A stretch of 64,000 nt of DNA, from NCBI GenBank assembly GCA_937887565.1, contig CALABS010000024.1, positions 41,047 to 105,046 of the forward strand. The letters run 5' to 3'. Below, in pieces: positions 35,164-44,275 of the stretch (positions within the stretch are counted from its first letter, which is position 1; the number at the start of each line of letters is the position of its first letter). This stretch comes from an uncultured Rhodospirillaceae bacterium (lineage in GTDB: Bacteria > Pseudomonadota > Alphaproteobacteria > Rhodospirillales > Magnetospirillaceae). The notes under the pieces are model-generated. The model saw nothing but the letters and a program-made list of their open reading frames with translations. It was not told the DNA's origin and searched no databases. The position numbers were made by a program, and so were the translations under genes.

Positions 35164-35928
35164 ATGCTCGATACCGACCGCCTGCTCCCCGCCCTGGAAT
35201 CGCTCGCCCGTGCCGCCGGCGCGGTGATCATGGAAATCTATTCCGGCGACTTCGCGATCGACCGCAAGGGCGACGATTCTCCCGTCACCGAGGCCGACCG
35301 TCGTGCCGAGGCGGTGATCCTGCCTGGGCTGGCCGCAATCGCCCCCACGATTCCCGCCGTCGCCGAGGAGGAAGTCGCCGCCGGCCGCGTCCCCGCCTTC
35401 GGCCGGACCTACTGGCTGGTCGACCCGCTGGACGGCACCAAGGAATTCATCAAGCGCAACGGCGAGTTCACCGTGAACATCGGCCTCATCCACGATGGTG
35501 TACCGGTGGCCGGCGTGGTGTTCGCGCCGGCGCTGGGGATGTTGTGGTCCGGCACGGACGGCCGGGCGTCGAAGGTGGCGGCCGACGGCCGCCGCCGGCC
35601 GATCTCCTGCCGGCCGGTGCCCGCGCATGGCGCGGTGGTGGTGACCAGCCGGTCGCACCGCGATCCCCAGGCCTTGGAGAGCTGGATGGCCGGCCTGACC
35701 GACGCCCGCCTGGACTTCGCCGGATCGTCGCTGAAATTCTGCCGGGTCGCCGAGGGGGCCGCGGACTTCTATCCGCGCTTCGGTCCCACCTGCGAATGGG
35801 ACACGGCCGCCGGCCATGCCGTGGTCCTGGCCGCCGGCGGCGAGGTGGTGACCTTCGACGGCCGCCCCCTCGCCTATGGCAAGCCCAACTTCCTCAATTC
35901 CGACTTCCTGGTGCGGAAGCGGGGGTGA
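35164..35928 (+). CDS. cysQ: 3'(2'),5'-bisphosphate nucleotidase
   Basis: A 254-residue inositol-monophosphatase-fold enzyme. It hydrolyses PAP/PAPS to AMP/APS during sulfate assimilation, with magnesium. Metal-binding motifs are VDPLDGTKEF and the C-terminal EWDTAAGHAVV; the AEEE metal Glu is also present. The length is usual for CysQ. It converges on the HhH gene, whose stop codon is directly adjacent (35929). Confidence 0.94.
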   Translation: MLDTDRLLPALESLARAAGAVIMEIYSGDFAIDRKGDDSPVTEADRRAEAVILPGLAAIAPTIPAVAEEEVAAGRVPAFGRTYWLVDPLDGTKEFIKRNGEFTVNIGLIHDGVPVAGVVFAPALGMLWSGTDGRASKVAADGRRRPISCRPVPAHGAVVVTSRSHRDPQALESWMAGLTDARLDFAGSSLKFCRVAEGAADFYPRFGPTCEWDTAAGHAVVLAAGGEVVTFDGRPLAYGKPNFLNSDFLVRKRG

Positions 35929-36186
35929 TCACGCCCGCCCGGCCTTGATCATCCCCCTGAGCCGGGCGACGTCGGCCGGTTCGAACAGGGGCAGGTGCTG
36001 CAGGTCGTCGATGGTCTCGAACGGACCGCGCCGCTTGCGCCAGTCAACGATCTGGCGGGCGCGGGCATCGCCGATTCCCTCCACCACCGCCAGATCCTCG
36101 GCCGAGGCGTGGTTGATGTCGATGGGCATGCGCATGGACCGCGCCGCATCGTTGGCGCCGTCGAATCCGGGCTGGTTGCCGGCCAT
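35929..36186 (-). CDS. ComEA-like helix-hairpin-helix protein
   Basis: An 85-residue protein with two HhH units: IDINHASAEDLAVVEGIGDARARQI and LQHLPLFEPADVARLRG, the first split here as IDINHASAEDLAVVEG, IGDARARQIVDW. This is the ComEA DNA-binding fold, but there is no signal peptide or anchor, so it is probably a cytoplasmic DNA-binding protein. ATG 36186 has GGGAGGATCCCC before it. It is divergent from sua5. dprA and comF elsewhere in the window also relate to DNA uptake, but a working competence system is not shown. Confidence 0.85.
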   Translation of the reverse strand: MAGNQPGFDGANDAARSMRMPIDINHASAEDLAVVEGIGDARARQIVDWRKRRGPFETIDDLQHLPLFEPADVARLRGMIKAGRA

Positions 36187-36284
36187 GGGGATCCTCCCTG
36201 TTCCTGCTCCACCAACAGCCGGGCGTCCGGCCGGGTTCGCGCCGCCTCTTCGCCTCGCCCCGCAATTGCACTATGTTCCTCGCC

Positions 36285-37259
36285 ATGAGCACCCCATCCG
36301 ATCCGCCGCGCATCCTGCTTCCGTCCGACGACTCCATCGGCGAGGCCGGCCGGTTGCTGCGCGACGGCTGGCTGGTGGCGTTCCCGACCGAGACCGTCTA
36401 CGGACTCGGTGCCGACGCCACCAACGACCGCGCCGTGGCCGCCATCTTCGAGGCCAAGGGCCGGCCCAACTTCAACCCGCTGATCGTCCACCTGTCCGAG
36501 CCTGCCCAGGCCGACCGCTTGGTGGAGGCGGGGCCCGCCGCCAAGGAGATGATGGCCCGCTTCTGGCCGGGACCGTTGACCCTGGTGCTGCCGAGACACC
36601 CGCGATCGCCGGTGTCGCTGCTGGCGTCGGCCGGGCTCGACACCATCGCCGTCCGCATGCCGGACCATCCGGTGGCCCGCGCCCTCATCGAGGCGGCGGG
36701 CCGACCGTTGGCGGCACCCTCGGCCAACCGCTCGGGGGCGGTCAGCCCCACCGCCGCCGGGCACGTGGCCGAATCGCTCGGTGGCCGGGTGTCGCTGATC
36801 CTGGACGGCGGCCCGTGCCGGGTGGGAGTGGAATCCACCGTCCTCGACCTGACCACGGCGCGCCCTACCCTGCTGCGTCCCGGCGGCGTGCCGGCCGAGG
36901 CGTTGGAGGCGGTCCTGGGCCAGGCCCTGGTCCGTCCGGCCAAGGACCCGTCCGCGCCCCGCAGTCCCGGCATGCTGGAAAGCCACTACGCCCCCGGCGT
37001 GGCGGTTCGCCTGGGGGCCTGCTGCCCGGGCCCAGGCGAGGCGCTGCTGGCCTTCGGCCCCGCCCCCGCCGACGCCGCCCTGAACCTGTCGCCGGCCGGC
37101 GACCTGGAGGAGGCGGCCGCCAACCTTTTCGCCATGCTGCGCAGCCTCGACAAGCCCGGCTGCCGCGGCATCGCGGTGATGCCCATTCCCGACCACGGGC
37201 TGGGCCTGGCCATCAACGACCGCCTGCGCCGCGCGGCGGCGCCAAGGAAGCCCGCATGA
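36285..37259 (+). CDS. sua5: L-threonylcarbamoyladenylate synthase, Sua5 type
   Basis: A 324-residue enzyme that makes threonylcarbamoyl-AMP for the t6A37 modification of tRNAs. The N-terminal YrdC/TsaC domain has VAFPTETVYGLGADAT, KGRPNFNPLIVH and LAAPSANRSG. The C-terminal Sua5 domain starts after the linker RSPGMLESHYAPG. ATG 36285 is preferred over ATG 36273, as neither has a clear SD and the former matches family starts. It overlaps the next gene by ATGA at 37256-37259. Confidence 0.94.
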   Translation: MSTPSDPPRILLPSDDSIGEAGRLLRDGWLVAFPTETVYGLGADATNDRAVAAIFEAKGRPNFNPLIVHLSEPAQADRLVEAGPAAKEMMARFWPGPLTLVLPRHPRSPVSLLASAGLDTIAVRMPDHPVARALIEAAGRPLAAPSANRSGAVSPTAAGHVAESLGGRVSLILDGGPCRVGVESTVLDLTTARPTLLRPGGVPAEALEAVLGQALVRPAKDPSAPRSPGMLESHYAPGVAVRLGACCPGPGEALLAFGPAPADAALNLSPAGDLEEAAANLFAMLRSLDKPGCRGIAVMPIPDHGLGLAINDRLRRAAAPRKPA

Positions 37260-38653
37260 CCCTGTCGTCCACGCTCGCCGCCATCGTCGGCCCCGCCAAC
37301 CTGCTGACCGGTGACGATCTCGCTCCCTATCTCGGCGAGGAACGGGGGCTCTTTCGCGGATCGGCGCTGGCCGCGATCCGGCCGGGAACCACCGAGGAGG
37401 TGGCGGCCTGCGTCCGCGCCTTGGCCGAGACCGGCCTCGCCATCGTGCCTCAGGGCGGCAACACCGGGCTGTGCGGGGGCGGCGTACCGGCCAACGGCGC
37501 GGTGGTGGTGTCCACCGAGCGATTGACCCGGGTGCGCGCCGTCGATCCCGCCAATTTCACCATCACCGTCGAGGCCGGCTGCGTGCTGGCCGCGGTCCAG
37601 GACGCAGCCGACGATGCCGGCTGCCTGTTCCCGCTGTCGCTGGGGGCCGAGGGAAGCTGCCGGATCGGCGGCAACCTGTCCACCAATGCCGGCGGCGTCA
37701 ACGTCCTGCGCTACGGCACCGCCCGCGATCTCGTGCTGGGTCTGGAGGTGGTGCTGCCCGACGGCCGGGTGTGGAACGGCCTCAGGTCGCTGCGCAAGGA
37801 CAATACCGGCTACGACCTCAAGCACCTGTTCATCGGCGCCGAGGGCACGCTGGGAATCATCACCGCCGCCGTCCTGAAGCTGTTTCCGCGGCCGCGCGAC
37901 ATGGCCACCGCCCTGGTCGCCATTCCCGACCCCGAGGCGGGGCTGGACATCCTGGTCGCCGCCCGCCAGGCCTCGGGGGACTCAGTCACCGCCTGCGAGC
38001 TGGTCCCCCGCGTCGGGCTCGACCTGGGATTGGCCCATATGGAGGGCGTGCGCGACCCCTTCGACCGGCCGCACCCGTGGTATCTGTTGGTGGAGCTGTC
38101 GTCGTCGCGGCCCGGCGGCCTGCGCGAGGCGCTGGAACTGGCGCTGGCCGACGCGCTGGAGAGCGGCCGCGCGCTCGACGCGGTGCTCGCCGAATCGGGG
38201 GAACAGCGCAAGGCGCTCTGGCGCATCCGCGAGGCCATCCCGCCCGCCCAGAAGAAGGAAGGCGGCTCGATCAAGCACGACGTGGCGGTCGCCACCAGCC
38301 GCGTCCCGGAATTCCTCGCCCGCGCCACCCGGGCGGTGGAGGACGCCCTGCCAGGGGTGCGCGTCTGCGCCTTCGGCCATATCGGCGACGGCAACATCCA
38401 CTTCAACCTCACCCAGCCCAAGGGGGCCGACAAGGCCGCGTTCCTGGCCGAATGGAAGCGCATGAACCGCGTCGTCCACGACATCGTGGCGGCGATGGAC
38501 GGCAGCGTCTCGGCCGAGCACGGCATCGGCCAGTTGAAGATCGACGAGATGGCCCGCTACAAGTCGGACGTGGAACTGGACCTGATGAAGCGCCTCAAGG
38601 CGGCGCTGGATCCCGCCGGCGTCATGAACCCGGGAAAGGTGCTTCCCGGCTGA
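37256..38653 (+). CDS. FAD-linked oxidase (GlcD/D-2-hydroxyacid dehydrogenase-like)
   Basis: A 465-residue FAD enzyme of the VAO/PCMH family. The FAD-binding segments are VPQGGNTGLCGGGVP and GGNLSTNAGGVNVLRYG. The C-terminal cap ends in FGHIGDGNIHFN and SAEHGIGQLK, typical of GlcD, D-lactate and D-2-hydroxyglutarate dehydrogenases. The substrate is a D-2-hydroxyacid but which one is undetermined. Overlap with sua5 (ATGA) makes them co-translated, an order also seen in other alphaproteobacteria. Confidence 0.92.
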   Translation: MTLSSTLAAIVGPANLLTGDDLAPYLGEERGLFRGSALAAIRPGTTEEVAACVRALAETGLAIVPQGGNTGLCGGGVPANGAVVVSTERLTRVRAVDPANFTITVEAGCVLAAVQDAADDAGCLFPLSLGAEGSCRIGGNLSTNAGGVNVLRYGTARDLVLGLEVVLPDGRVWNGLRSLRKDNTGYDLKHLFIGAEGTLGIITAAVLKLFPRPRDMATALVAIPDPEAGLDILVAARQASGDSVTACELVPRVGLDLGLAHMEGVRDPFDRPHPWYLLVELSSSRPGGLREALELALADALESGRALDAVLAESGEQRKALWRIREAIPPAQKKEGGSIKHDVAVATSRVPEFLARATRAVEDALPGVRVCAFGHIGDGNIHFNLTQPKGADKAAFLAEWKRMNRVVHDIVAAMDGSVSAEHGIGQLKIDEMARYKSDVELDLMKRLKAALDPAGVMNPGKVLPG

Positions 38654-38755
38654 CCCCCTACCCGTTCGCATGGGGCCATGCGTCTGGCCGGGGTTGACGG
38701 GGGCCGCCGCCTTCCCGTCCACTGTTGCTCCTTTCGCCAGACCGGAGCGTTCCCG

Positions 38756-40537
38756 ATGCCCAGTTTCCAGCCTCCCATCCGTGACATGGCCTTCGTTCTC
38801 GAGGAGGTCGCCGGCCTGGAAGGCATCGCGGCGCTGCCGGGATACGAGGAGGCGTCGCCGGATCTGGTGACGGCGGTACTGGCCGAGGCCGGGCGCTTCG
38901 CCGCCGAGGTGCTGGCGCCGCTCAACCCGATCGGCGACCGCGAGGGGTGCCGCCTCGAGAACGGCGCGGTCACCACCGCCGCCGGCTTCGCCGACGCCTA
39001 CCGCCAGTTCGTGGACGGCGGCTGGAACGCCCTGCCCTTCGACCCCGAATACGGCGGCCAGGGCCTGCCCTGGGTGGTGGGAACGGCGGTTCAGGAAATC
39101 TGGCACGCCGCCAACATGAGCTTCGCGCTGACGCCCATGCTGACCCAGGGCGCCGTCGAGGCACTGACCCTGCACGGCTCTCAGGAAATCAAGGACACCT
39201 ATCTGGCCAGGCTGGTCTCGGGTGAATGGACCGGCACCATGAACCTGACCGAGCCTTCGGCGGGTTCGGATGTCGGCGCGCTCCGTGCCAAGGCCGTGCC
39301 GGCCGGGGATGGCAGCTACCGCATCACCGGCCAAAAGATCTTCATCACCGCCGGCGACCACGACCTGGCCGAGAACATCGTCCACCTAGTGCTGGCGCGG
39401 CTTCCCGACGCGCCGCCCGGGGTGAAGGGAATCTCGCTGTTCGTGGTGCCGAAATACCTGGTCAATCCCGACGGCTCGCTGGGGGCGCGCAACGACGTCC
39501 AATGCATCAAGCTCGAGGAGAAGCTAGGCATCCACGCCAGCCCCACCTGCGTTATGGCTTTCGGCGAGAACGGCGGCGCCGCCGGCTGGCTGGTCGGCGA
39601 GGAGAACAAGGGCCTGGCGCTGATGTTCACGATGATGAACAACGCCCGTCTTTCGGTCGGCCTGGAGGGGGTCGCCCAGGCCGAGCGGGCGCTCCAGAAG
39701 GCCGCCGCCTACGCCCGCGAGCGCGTGCAGGGACATGCCCCCGGCAAGACCGGGGCGGCGACCATCGTCCACCATCCCGACGTCCGCCGCATGCTGGCCA
39801 CATCGAAGGGGCTGACCGAGGCGGCCCGGGCCCTGGCCTATTGGGTCTCGGCCCGCATCGACGAATCGCATCGCTCCCCCGATCCGGCGGTTCGCGAGCG
39901 CGCCCATGCCCTGGTGGACCTGCTGACCCCGGTGGTCAAGGCATGGAGCACCGACATCGGCATCCGCGTCGCCGACACCGCCATCCAGGTGTTCGGCGGC
40001 ATGGGCTATGTCGAGGAAGCGGGCGTCGCCCAGCACCTGCGCGATGCCCGCATCGCCGCCATCTACGAGGGCACGAATGGCATCCAGGCCATGGACCTGG
40101 TCAACCGCAAGCTCATCCGCGACGGCGGCGTGGTCTTCGCCGCCCTGATCGACGAAATGCGCTCGGCCGAGGAGCATCTGTCCGGCGACGACTTCGCGCT
40201 GATCCGCGCCCGTCTGGGAAGCGCCATCGACGCCGCCGATTCGGCGGCCCGGCGCATCCTGCACGGCCACGGCGGCGACCCGGCCCTGGCCGGATCGGTG
40301 GCGGCCCCCTTCCTGGAGTTGGTCGGCATCACGGCCGGCGGCTGGCTGATGGCGCTGTCCGCCCTCGCCGCCCGCCGCCGCCTGGCCGAAGGCTCCGAGG
40401 ACACCGACTTCCTGACCGCCAAGCTGCTGACCGCCCGGGTCTACGCCGACACCGTGCTGGTCCGCGCCTCGTCGCTGCTCGCCCAGGTCGAGGCCGGATC
40501 GTCGACGCTCATGGCTTTCGGCGAGGACTGGTTCTAG
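38756..40537 (+). CDS. Acyl-CoA dehydrogenase (C-terminally extended)
   Basis: A 593-residue FAD-dependent acyl-CoA dehydrogenase. The signatures MNLTEPSAGSDVGALRAKA and QVFGGMGYVEEAGVAQHLRDARIAAIYEGTNGIQ, cut here at QVFGGMGYVEE and IYEGTNGIQ, are conserved; the catalytic Glu is in YEGTNG. A C-terminal domain of about 120 residues extends past the core, as in the DmdC/AidB-like long forms. ATG 38756 lies just upstream of the family N-terminus MPSFQPPIRD. It probably acts in beta-oxidation or methylthio-acyl metabolism (unsettled). It follows the FAD oxidase after 102 bases. Confidence 0.92.
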   Translation: MPSFQPPIRDMAFVLEEVAGLEGIAALPGYEEASPDLVTAVLAEAGRFAAEVLAPLNPIGDREGCRLENGAVTTAAGFADAYRQFVDGGWNALPFDPEYGGQGLPWVVGTAVQEIWHAANMSFALTPMLTQGAVEALTLHGSQEIKDTYLARLVSGEWTGTMNLTEPSAGSDVGALRAKAVPAGDGSYRITGQKIFITAGDHDLAENIVHLVLARLPDAPPGVKGISLFVVPKYLVNPDGSLGARNDVQCIKLEEKLGIHASPTCVMAFGENGGAAGWLVGEENKGLALMFTMMNNARLSVGLEGVAQAERALQKAAAYARERVQGHAPGKTGAATIVHHPDVRRMLATSKGLTEAARALAYWVSARIDESHRSPDPAVRERAHALVDLLTPVVKAWSTDIGIRVADTAIQVFGGMGYVEEAGVAQHLRDARIAAIYEGTNGIQAMDLVNRKLIRDGGVVFAALIDEMRSAEEHLSGDDFALIRARLGSAIDAADSAARRILHGHGGDPALAGSVAAPFLELVGITAGGWLMALSALAARRRLAEGSEDTDFLTAKLLTARVYADTVLVRASSLLAQVEAGSSTLMAFGEDWF

Positions 40538-40589
40538 CCGCAGTTTTCCCTTTGGCCGCCCGGCTCCCGGGCGGCTATACTCCCCCGCG

Positions 40590-41708
40590 ATGTCGGGGAT
40601 TACGCGATACGTGCTGCGTCAGTTGGCGGTGGGGATGACGTTCGTCTCCATCGCGTTGGCGTGCGTCTTGTGGCTGACGCAGTCGTTGCGCTTCATCGAC
40701 ATGATCGTCAACAAAGGCCTTTCGGCCCAGGATTTCCTGGTATTGACGCTCATGCTGATGCCGACATTCCTGGTCGTCATCATCCCGATTTCGCTTTTCG
40801 CAGTTACGCTTTTCACCTACAACAAACTCACCGTCGATCGTGAATTGGTCGTGTTGCGAGCGGTCGGTCTCTCACATTGGATGCTCGGCAGGCCCGCGTT
40901 GATCCTCGCGGTGCTCGCGACGGTGCTCGGGTATTCCTTGACCCTGTGGATCATTCCTTCGTCCGTCCAGAACTTCCGCGAGATGCAGTGGAACATCCGC
41001 AACGACATCACGGGCATGCTCCTGCAGGAAGAGGTGTTCAACAAGTTCGGCGAGGGACTGACCATCTATGTCCGCTCGCATGCCGCCAACGGCGAGCTGC
41101 TGGGCATCCTGGTGCACGACAAGCGCAATCCCGACAAGCCGGTGACCTTGATGGCCGAGCGCGGCGCATTGGTATTCACGGACGAGGGACCGAGGGTGCT
41201 GATGCTGAACGGCAACCGCCAACAGGTCACCCGCGGAACGGGACGGCTTTCGGTGCTTTATTTCGACAGCTACACCGTCGACATGGCCAAGGCCGCCGGA
41301 GGCACGGACAGCCGCTTCCGCGATGCCCGCGAGAGGTCGATGGCCGAGCTGTTCGCGGCGACCGAGGCGCAGTTGGGAGCCAACGACTTCCGCCGCGCCA
41401 AGGTGGAATTGCATCAGCGCTTTACCTCGCCGCTCTACAATTTGGGCTTCACCTTGATCGCGTTGGCCTGCCTTTTGCCAGCCGGCTTCAACCGTCGGGG
41501 CCAGGGCACCCAGGTGATGACCGCGATCGGCCTGATGGTCGCCGCCCAGGCGGCGGCCCTGGGAACGACCAATTTGGCGACGAACGACCTGCTGTTCGTG
41601 CCGCTGATGTACGCGGCCGCGCTGCTGCCTATCGCGCTGTCGGCGTGGTTCATCCACAGGCCGCCGCGGTTCCACCGCCGCCAGCGGCTGTCCGCGGCGG
41701 CCGCGTGA
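40590..41708 (+). CDS. lptF: LPS export permease LptF
   Basis: A 372-residue inner-membrane subunit of the LptB2FG transporter that lifts lipopolysaccharide from the inner membrane. Three N-terminal and three C-terminal membrane helices flank a periplasmic beta-jellyroll domain (about 140-270). Family motifs ITRYVLRQLAVG, LTFTYNKL-like TLFTYNKLTVDREL and LLQEEVFNKFGEGLTIYVR point to LptF rather than LptG. The usual lptG does not follow: lptD starts 17 bases after the stop. Confidence 0.92.
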   Translation: MSGITRYVLRQLAVGMTFVSIALACVLWLTQSLRFIDMIVNKGLSAQDFLVLTLMLMPTFLVVIIPISLFAVTLFTYNKLTVDRELVVLRAVGLSHWMLGRPALILAVLATVLGYSLTLWIIPSSVQNFREMQWNIRNDITGMLLQEEVFNKFGEGLTIYVRSHAANGELLGILVHDKRNPDKPVTLMAERGALVFTDEGPRVLMLNGNRQQVTRGTGRLSVLYFDSYTVDMAKAAGGTDSRFRDARERSMAELFAATEAQLGANDFRRAKVELHQRFTSPLYNLGFTLIALACLLPAGFNRRGQGTQVMTAIGLMVAAQAAALGTTNLATNDLLFVPLMYAAALLPIALSAWFIHRPPRFHRRQRLSAAAA

Positions 41709-41725
41709 GGGGGGAGGGAACTGGG

Positions 41726-44251
41726 GTGAAAATCGGGCGCCTGTTTCTGCTCGCCACGGTGTCGATGGCCGCGCTGTCGGCCGGGGCGCACGCCGAGTTC
41801 CGCGCTGCGGACATCGGCGACTGGGGCGACGCTTGGGGCGAAGAGATCATCCCCTCGCCACCGCCGGTGCGAACCTCCCCGCCTGCGGCCGTGGCGCCGA
41901 TCGCCGCGCCTATGGTCGCCGCGCCCTCCACGGCTGCGGTCGCCCCCACTCCTGCCGATATCGGCGGATGGGGCGATGCGTGGCGGGATGCCCCCCTTCC
42001 GTCGCCCTCCACCGCACCGGCGCCCCCCGTGGCGTCCGCGATCGGAGCGGAGAGCGCGGGTGATGCCGGCGCGCCGGTCGCCGACCTGCCTCAGGCCGGA
42101 CAGCCCCCGTCGCGGGCGCTTCCCTCCACGCTGGCGCCCGCTCCCGACGACGACGCGGCGCCGGTCCATCTGGTGGCCGACCAGATCATTCATGACCGCG
42201 AACTCGGCATCGTCACCGCCACGGGCCACGTCGAGATCACCCAGACCGGCAGGACGCTGACGGCGGACACGGTCAGCTACAACCTCAGGCAGGACATCCT
42301 CGCCGCCTCCGGCAACGTCGTCCTGGCCGAACCCGACGGCAGCGTCGCCTTTGCCGAGTATTTCGAACTCACCGGCGACTTCAAGGAAGGCGTGGCCCAG
42401 GAAATCCGGGTGCTACTGGCGGATCGCTCGCGCATGCGGGCGGCCGGGGCTCGCCGGGTCGCCGGCGTGCGCACGGATTTCGACGCCCCCGCCTACACCG
42501 CCTGCGAACCCTGCGCGGAAAACCCCGGTCGCGAGCCCCTGTGGCAGGTCAAGGCCAAGGAGGCGACCCACGACCAGGAAGCCAAGACCATCGAATACCG
42601 CGACGTGTGGATGGAACTGGGGGGCGTGCCGGTGGCCTACACCCCCTATCTGTCCCATCCCGACCCGTCGGTGAAGCGCAAGAGCGGTTTCCTGGTTCCG
42701 ACCGCCGGCGTGTCCAGCACGCTGGGCACCAATTTCACGGTCCCCTATTTCTGGGCCATCGCCGACAACCAGGACGTCACCTTCTCGCCTCGTTTCCTGT
42801 TTCCGAAGTCGGAAGTCACCCGCGCCCCCGAGGCCGAACGGTTCGACCGCGAAATCCTGCGCCGTGTCGTGCTGGCCGGTGAACACCGCTGGGTGGGGAC
42901 CGAGGGTGAGACCAGGACCGCCGCCAGCCTCACCGCCCACAAGCGAACCGGGGAACTGCGCGGGCATGTGCGGGCGAACGGCCGTTTCGACCTGACCGAG
43001 GTGTGGCGGGCCGGCTACCAGATCGAACGCCAGAGCGACGACAATTATTCCTCCGTTTACGGCTACCCTTTTCAGAACGAGCGCCCCTGGCTGACGACGC
43101 GGCCCTATATCGAAGGGTTTGGCCGCAACAATTACCTGATGGCCGAAGGCTTCGCTTTTCAGGGAACGCGCACAACCGACGACCCAGGCCGCTCGCCGCT
43201 GGTCCTGCCTCATGCGATCTACAGTTTCGTCGGCACTCCCAGCCGCCGGGGCGGCTTCTGGACGCTGGACGCCGATACCCTGGCCTACGGCCGCAGCGAA
43301 GGCACCGACGCGGGACGGCTGTCGACCCGTGTGGCGTGGAACCAGAGTCTTACGACTTCTGGAGGCCAAATCTACAACATGGTGACGTCCTTGCGCGCCG
43401 ATGGTTATCACGCCAACCAGATGGAGTCCGGCGGCACCGCGTCGTCAGGCCGCGTCGTGCCCCAGTTCGGCATCAACTGGCGGTACCCGTTCGCGAGAAC
43501 CTCGGAAAACTGGAGCCAAGTCATCGAACCGCTGGCGATGGTGGCCGCGAGCCCCAATGGCGGCAATCCCAGGGATATTCCAAACGAAGACTCCGTCGAC
43601 TTCGAGATGGACGACATCAATGTCCTGAGGCCCAACCGGCTACCGGGACTGGACCGCGTGGAAGGCGGCCTGCGGGGCGCCTATGGACTGCGGTGGAGCG
43701 CCTATCGGGGCAGCGGCTACCTCACGACCCAGGTAGCCCAAGGCTGGCGTGCGCATCCGGACAGCACCTTCGGCCCGAACACGGGCTTCGACCGGAAGCT
43801 TTCCGATTACGTCGGACGCTTGGAAATCTCACCGACTGGAAATGTCTATCTGTTGAATCGCGTTCGCCTGGACAAGGATAGCCTGGAAGTCCGGCGAAAC
43901 GAGAACACGGTCTCGGTCGGTCCGCGGGCATTGCGCGCCACGGCCACCTACATGATGTTCGAGCGTCCGGCCACGGACGTGGACTTCAAACGGCGCCAGT
44001 ATCTCGTCTACGGGCTGTCATCTGAGCTCAGCCGGTACTGGTCCCTGCTAGCGACCGCGAGCCATGACCTGACGGACGAAGGCGGCTTGCTGGGCTGGAC
44101 CGCACAGGCCACCTACTCCGACGAATGCTTCGCCTTCGTCACCAACCTGCGGCGCTACATCACCACCAACGACGAGCAGGGTTCCGGTTACGAAGTCACA
44201 TTCAACATCGTTTTCAAGACCTTGGGCGAAGTCCCGGTCGACGTGTTCTAA
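41726..44251 (+). CDS. lptD: LPS-assembly protein LptD
   Basis: An 841-residue outer-membrane beta-barrel that inserts LPS into the outer leaflet with LptE. GTG 41726 has GGGAGGGAACTGG ahead of it. The signal peptide ends AGAHAE. A Pro/Ala linker (about 25-135) holds two copies of DIGxWGDAW. The OstA/LptA-like jellyroll follows (VHLVADQIIHDRELGIVTATG), with CEPCAENP supplying cysteines for the barrel-jellyroll disulfide pair. The LptD barrel domain fills the rest. It is co-transcribed with lptF and surA. Confidence 0.94.
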   Translation: MKIGRLFLLATVSMAALSAGAHAEFRAADIGDWGDAWGEEIIPSPPPVRTSPPAAVAPIAAPMVAAPSTAAVAPTPADIGGWGDAWRDAPLPSPSTAPAPPVASAIGAESAGDAGAPVADLPQAGQPPSRALPSTLAPAPDDDAAPVHLVADQIIHDRELGIVTATGHVEITQTGRTLTADTVSYNLRQDILAASGNVVLAEPDGSVAFAEYFELTGDFKEGVAQEIRVLLADRSRMRAAGARRVAGVRTDFDAPAYTACEPCAENPGREPLWQVKAKEATHDQEAKTIEYRDVWMELGGVPVAYTPYLSHPDPSVKRKSGFLVPTAGVSSTLGTNFTVPYFWAIADNQDVTFSPRFLFPKSEVTRAPEAERFDREILRRVVLAGEHRWVGTEGETRTAASLTAHKRTGELRGHVRANGRFDLTEVWRAGYQIERQSDDNYSSVYGYPFQNERPWLTTRPYIEGFGRNNYLMAEGFAFQGTRTTDDPGRSPLVLPHAIYSFVGTPSRRGGFWTLDADTLAYGRSEGTDAGRLSTRVAWNQSLTTSGGQIYNMVTSLRADGYHANQMESGGTASSGRVVPQFGINWRYPFARTSENWSQVIEPLAMVAASPNGGNPRDIPNEDSVDFEMDDINVLRPNRLPGLDRVEGGLRGAYGLRWSAYRGSGYLTTQVAQGWRAHPDSTFGPNTGFDRKLSDYVGRLEISPTGNVYLLNRVRLDKDSLEVRRNENTVSVGPRALRATATYMMFERPATDVDFKRRQYLVYGLSSELSRYWSLLATASHDLTDEGGLLGWTAQATYSDECFAFVTNLRRYITTNDEQGSGYEVTFNIVFKTLGEVPVDVF

Positions 44252-44275
44252 GATCCGGGTCGAAGGAAGAATAGC

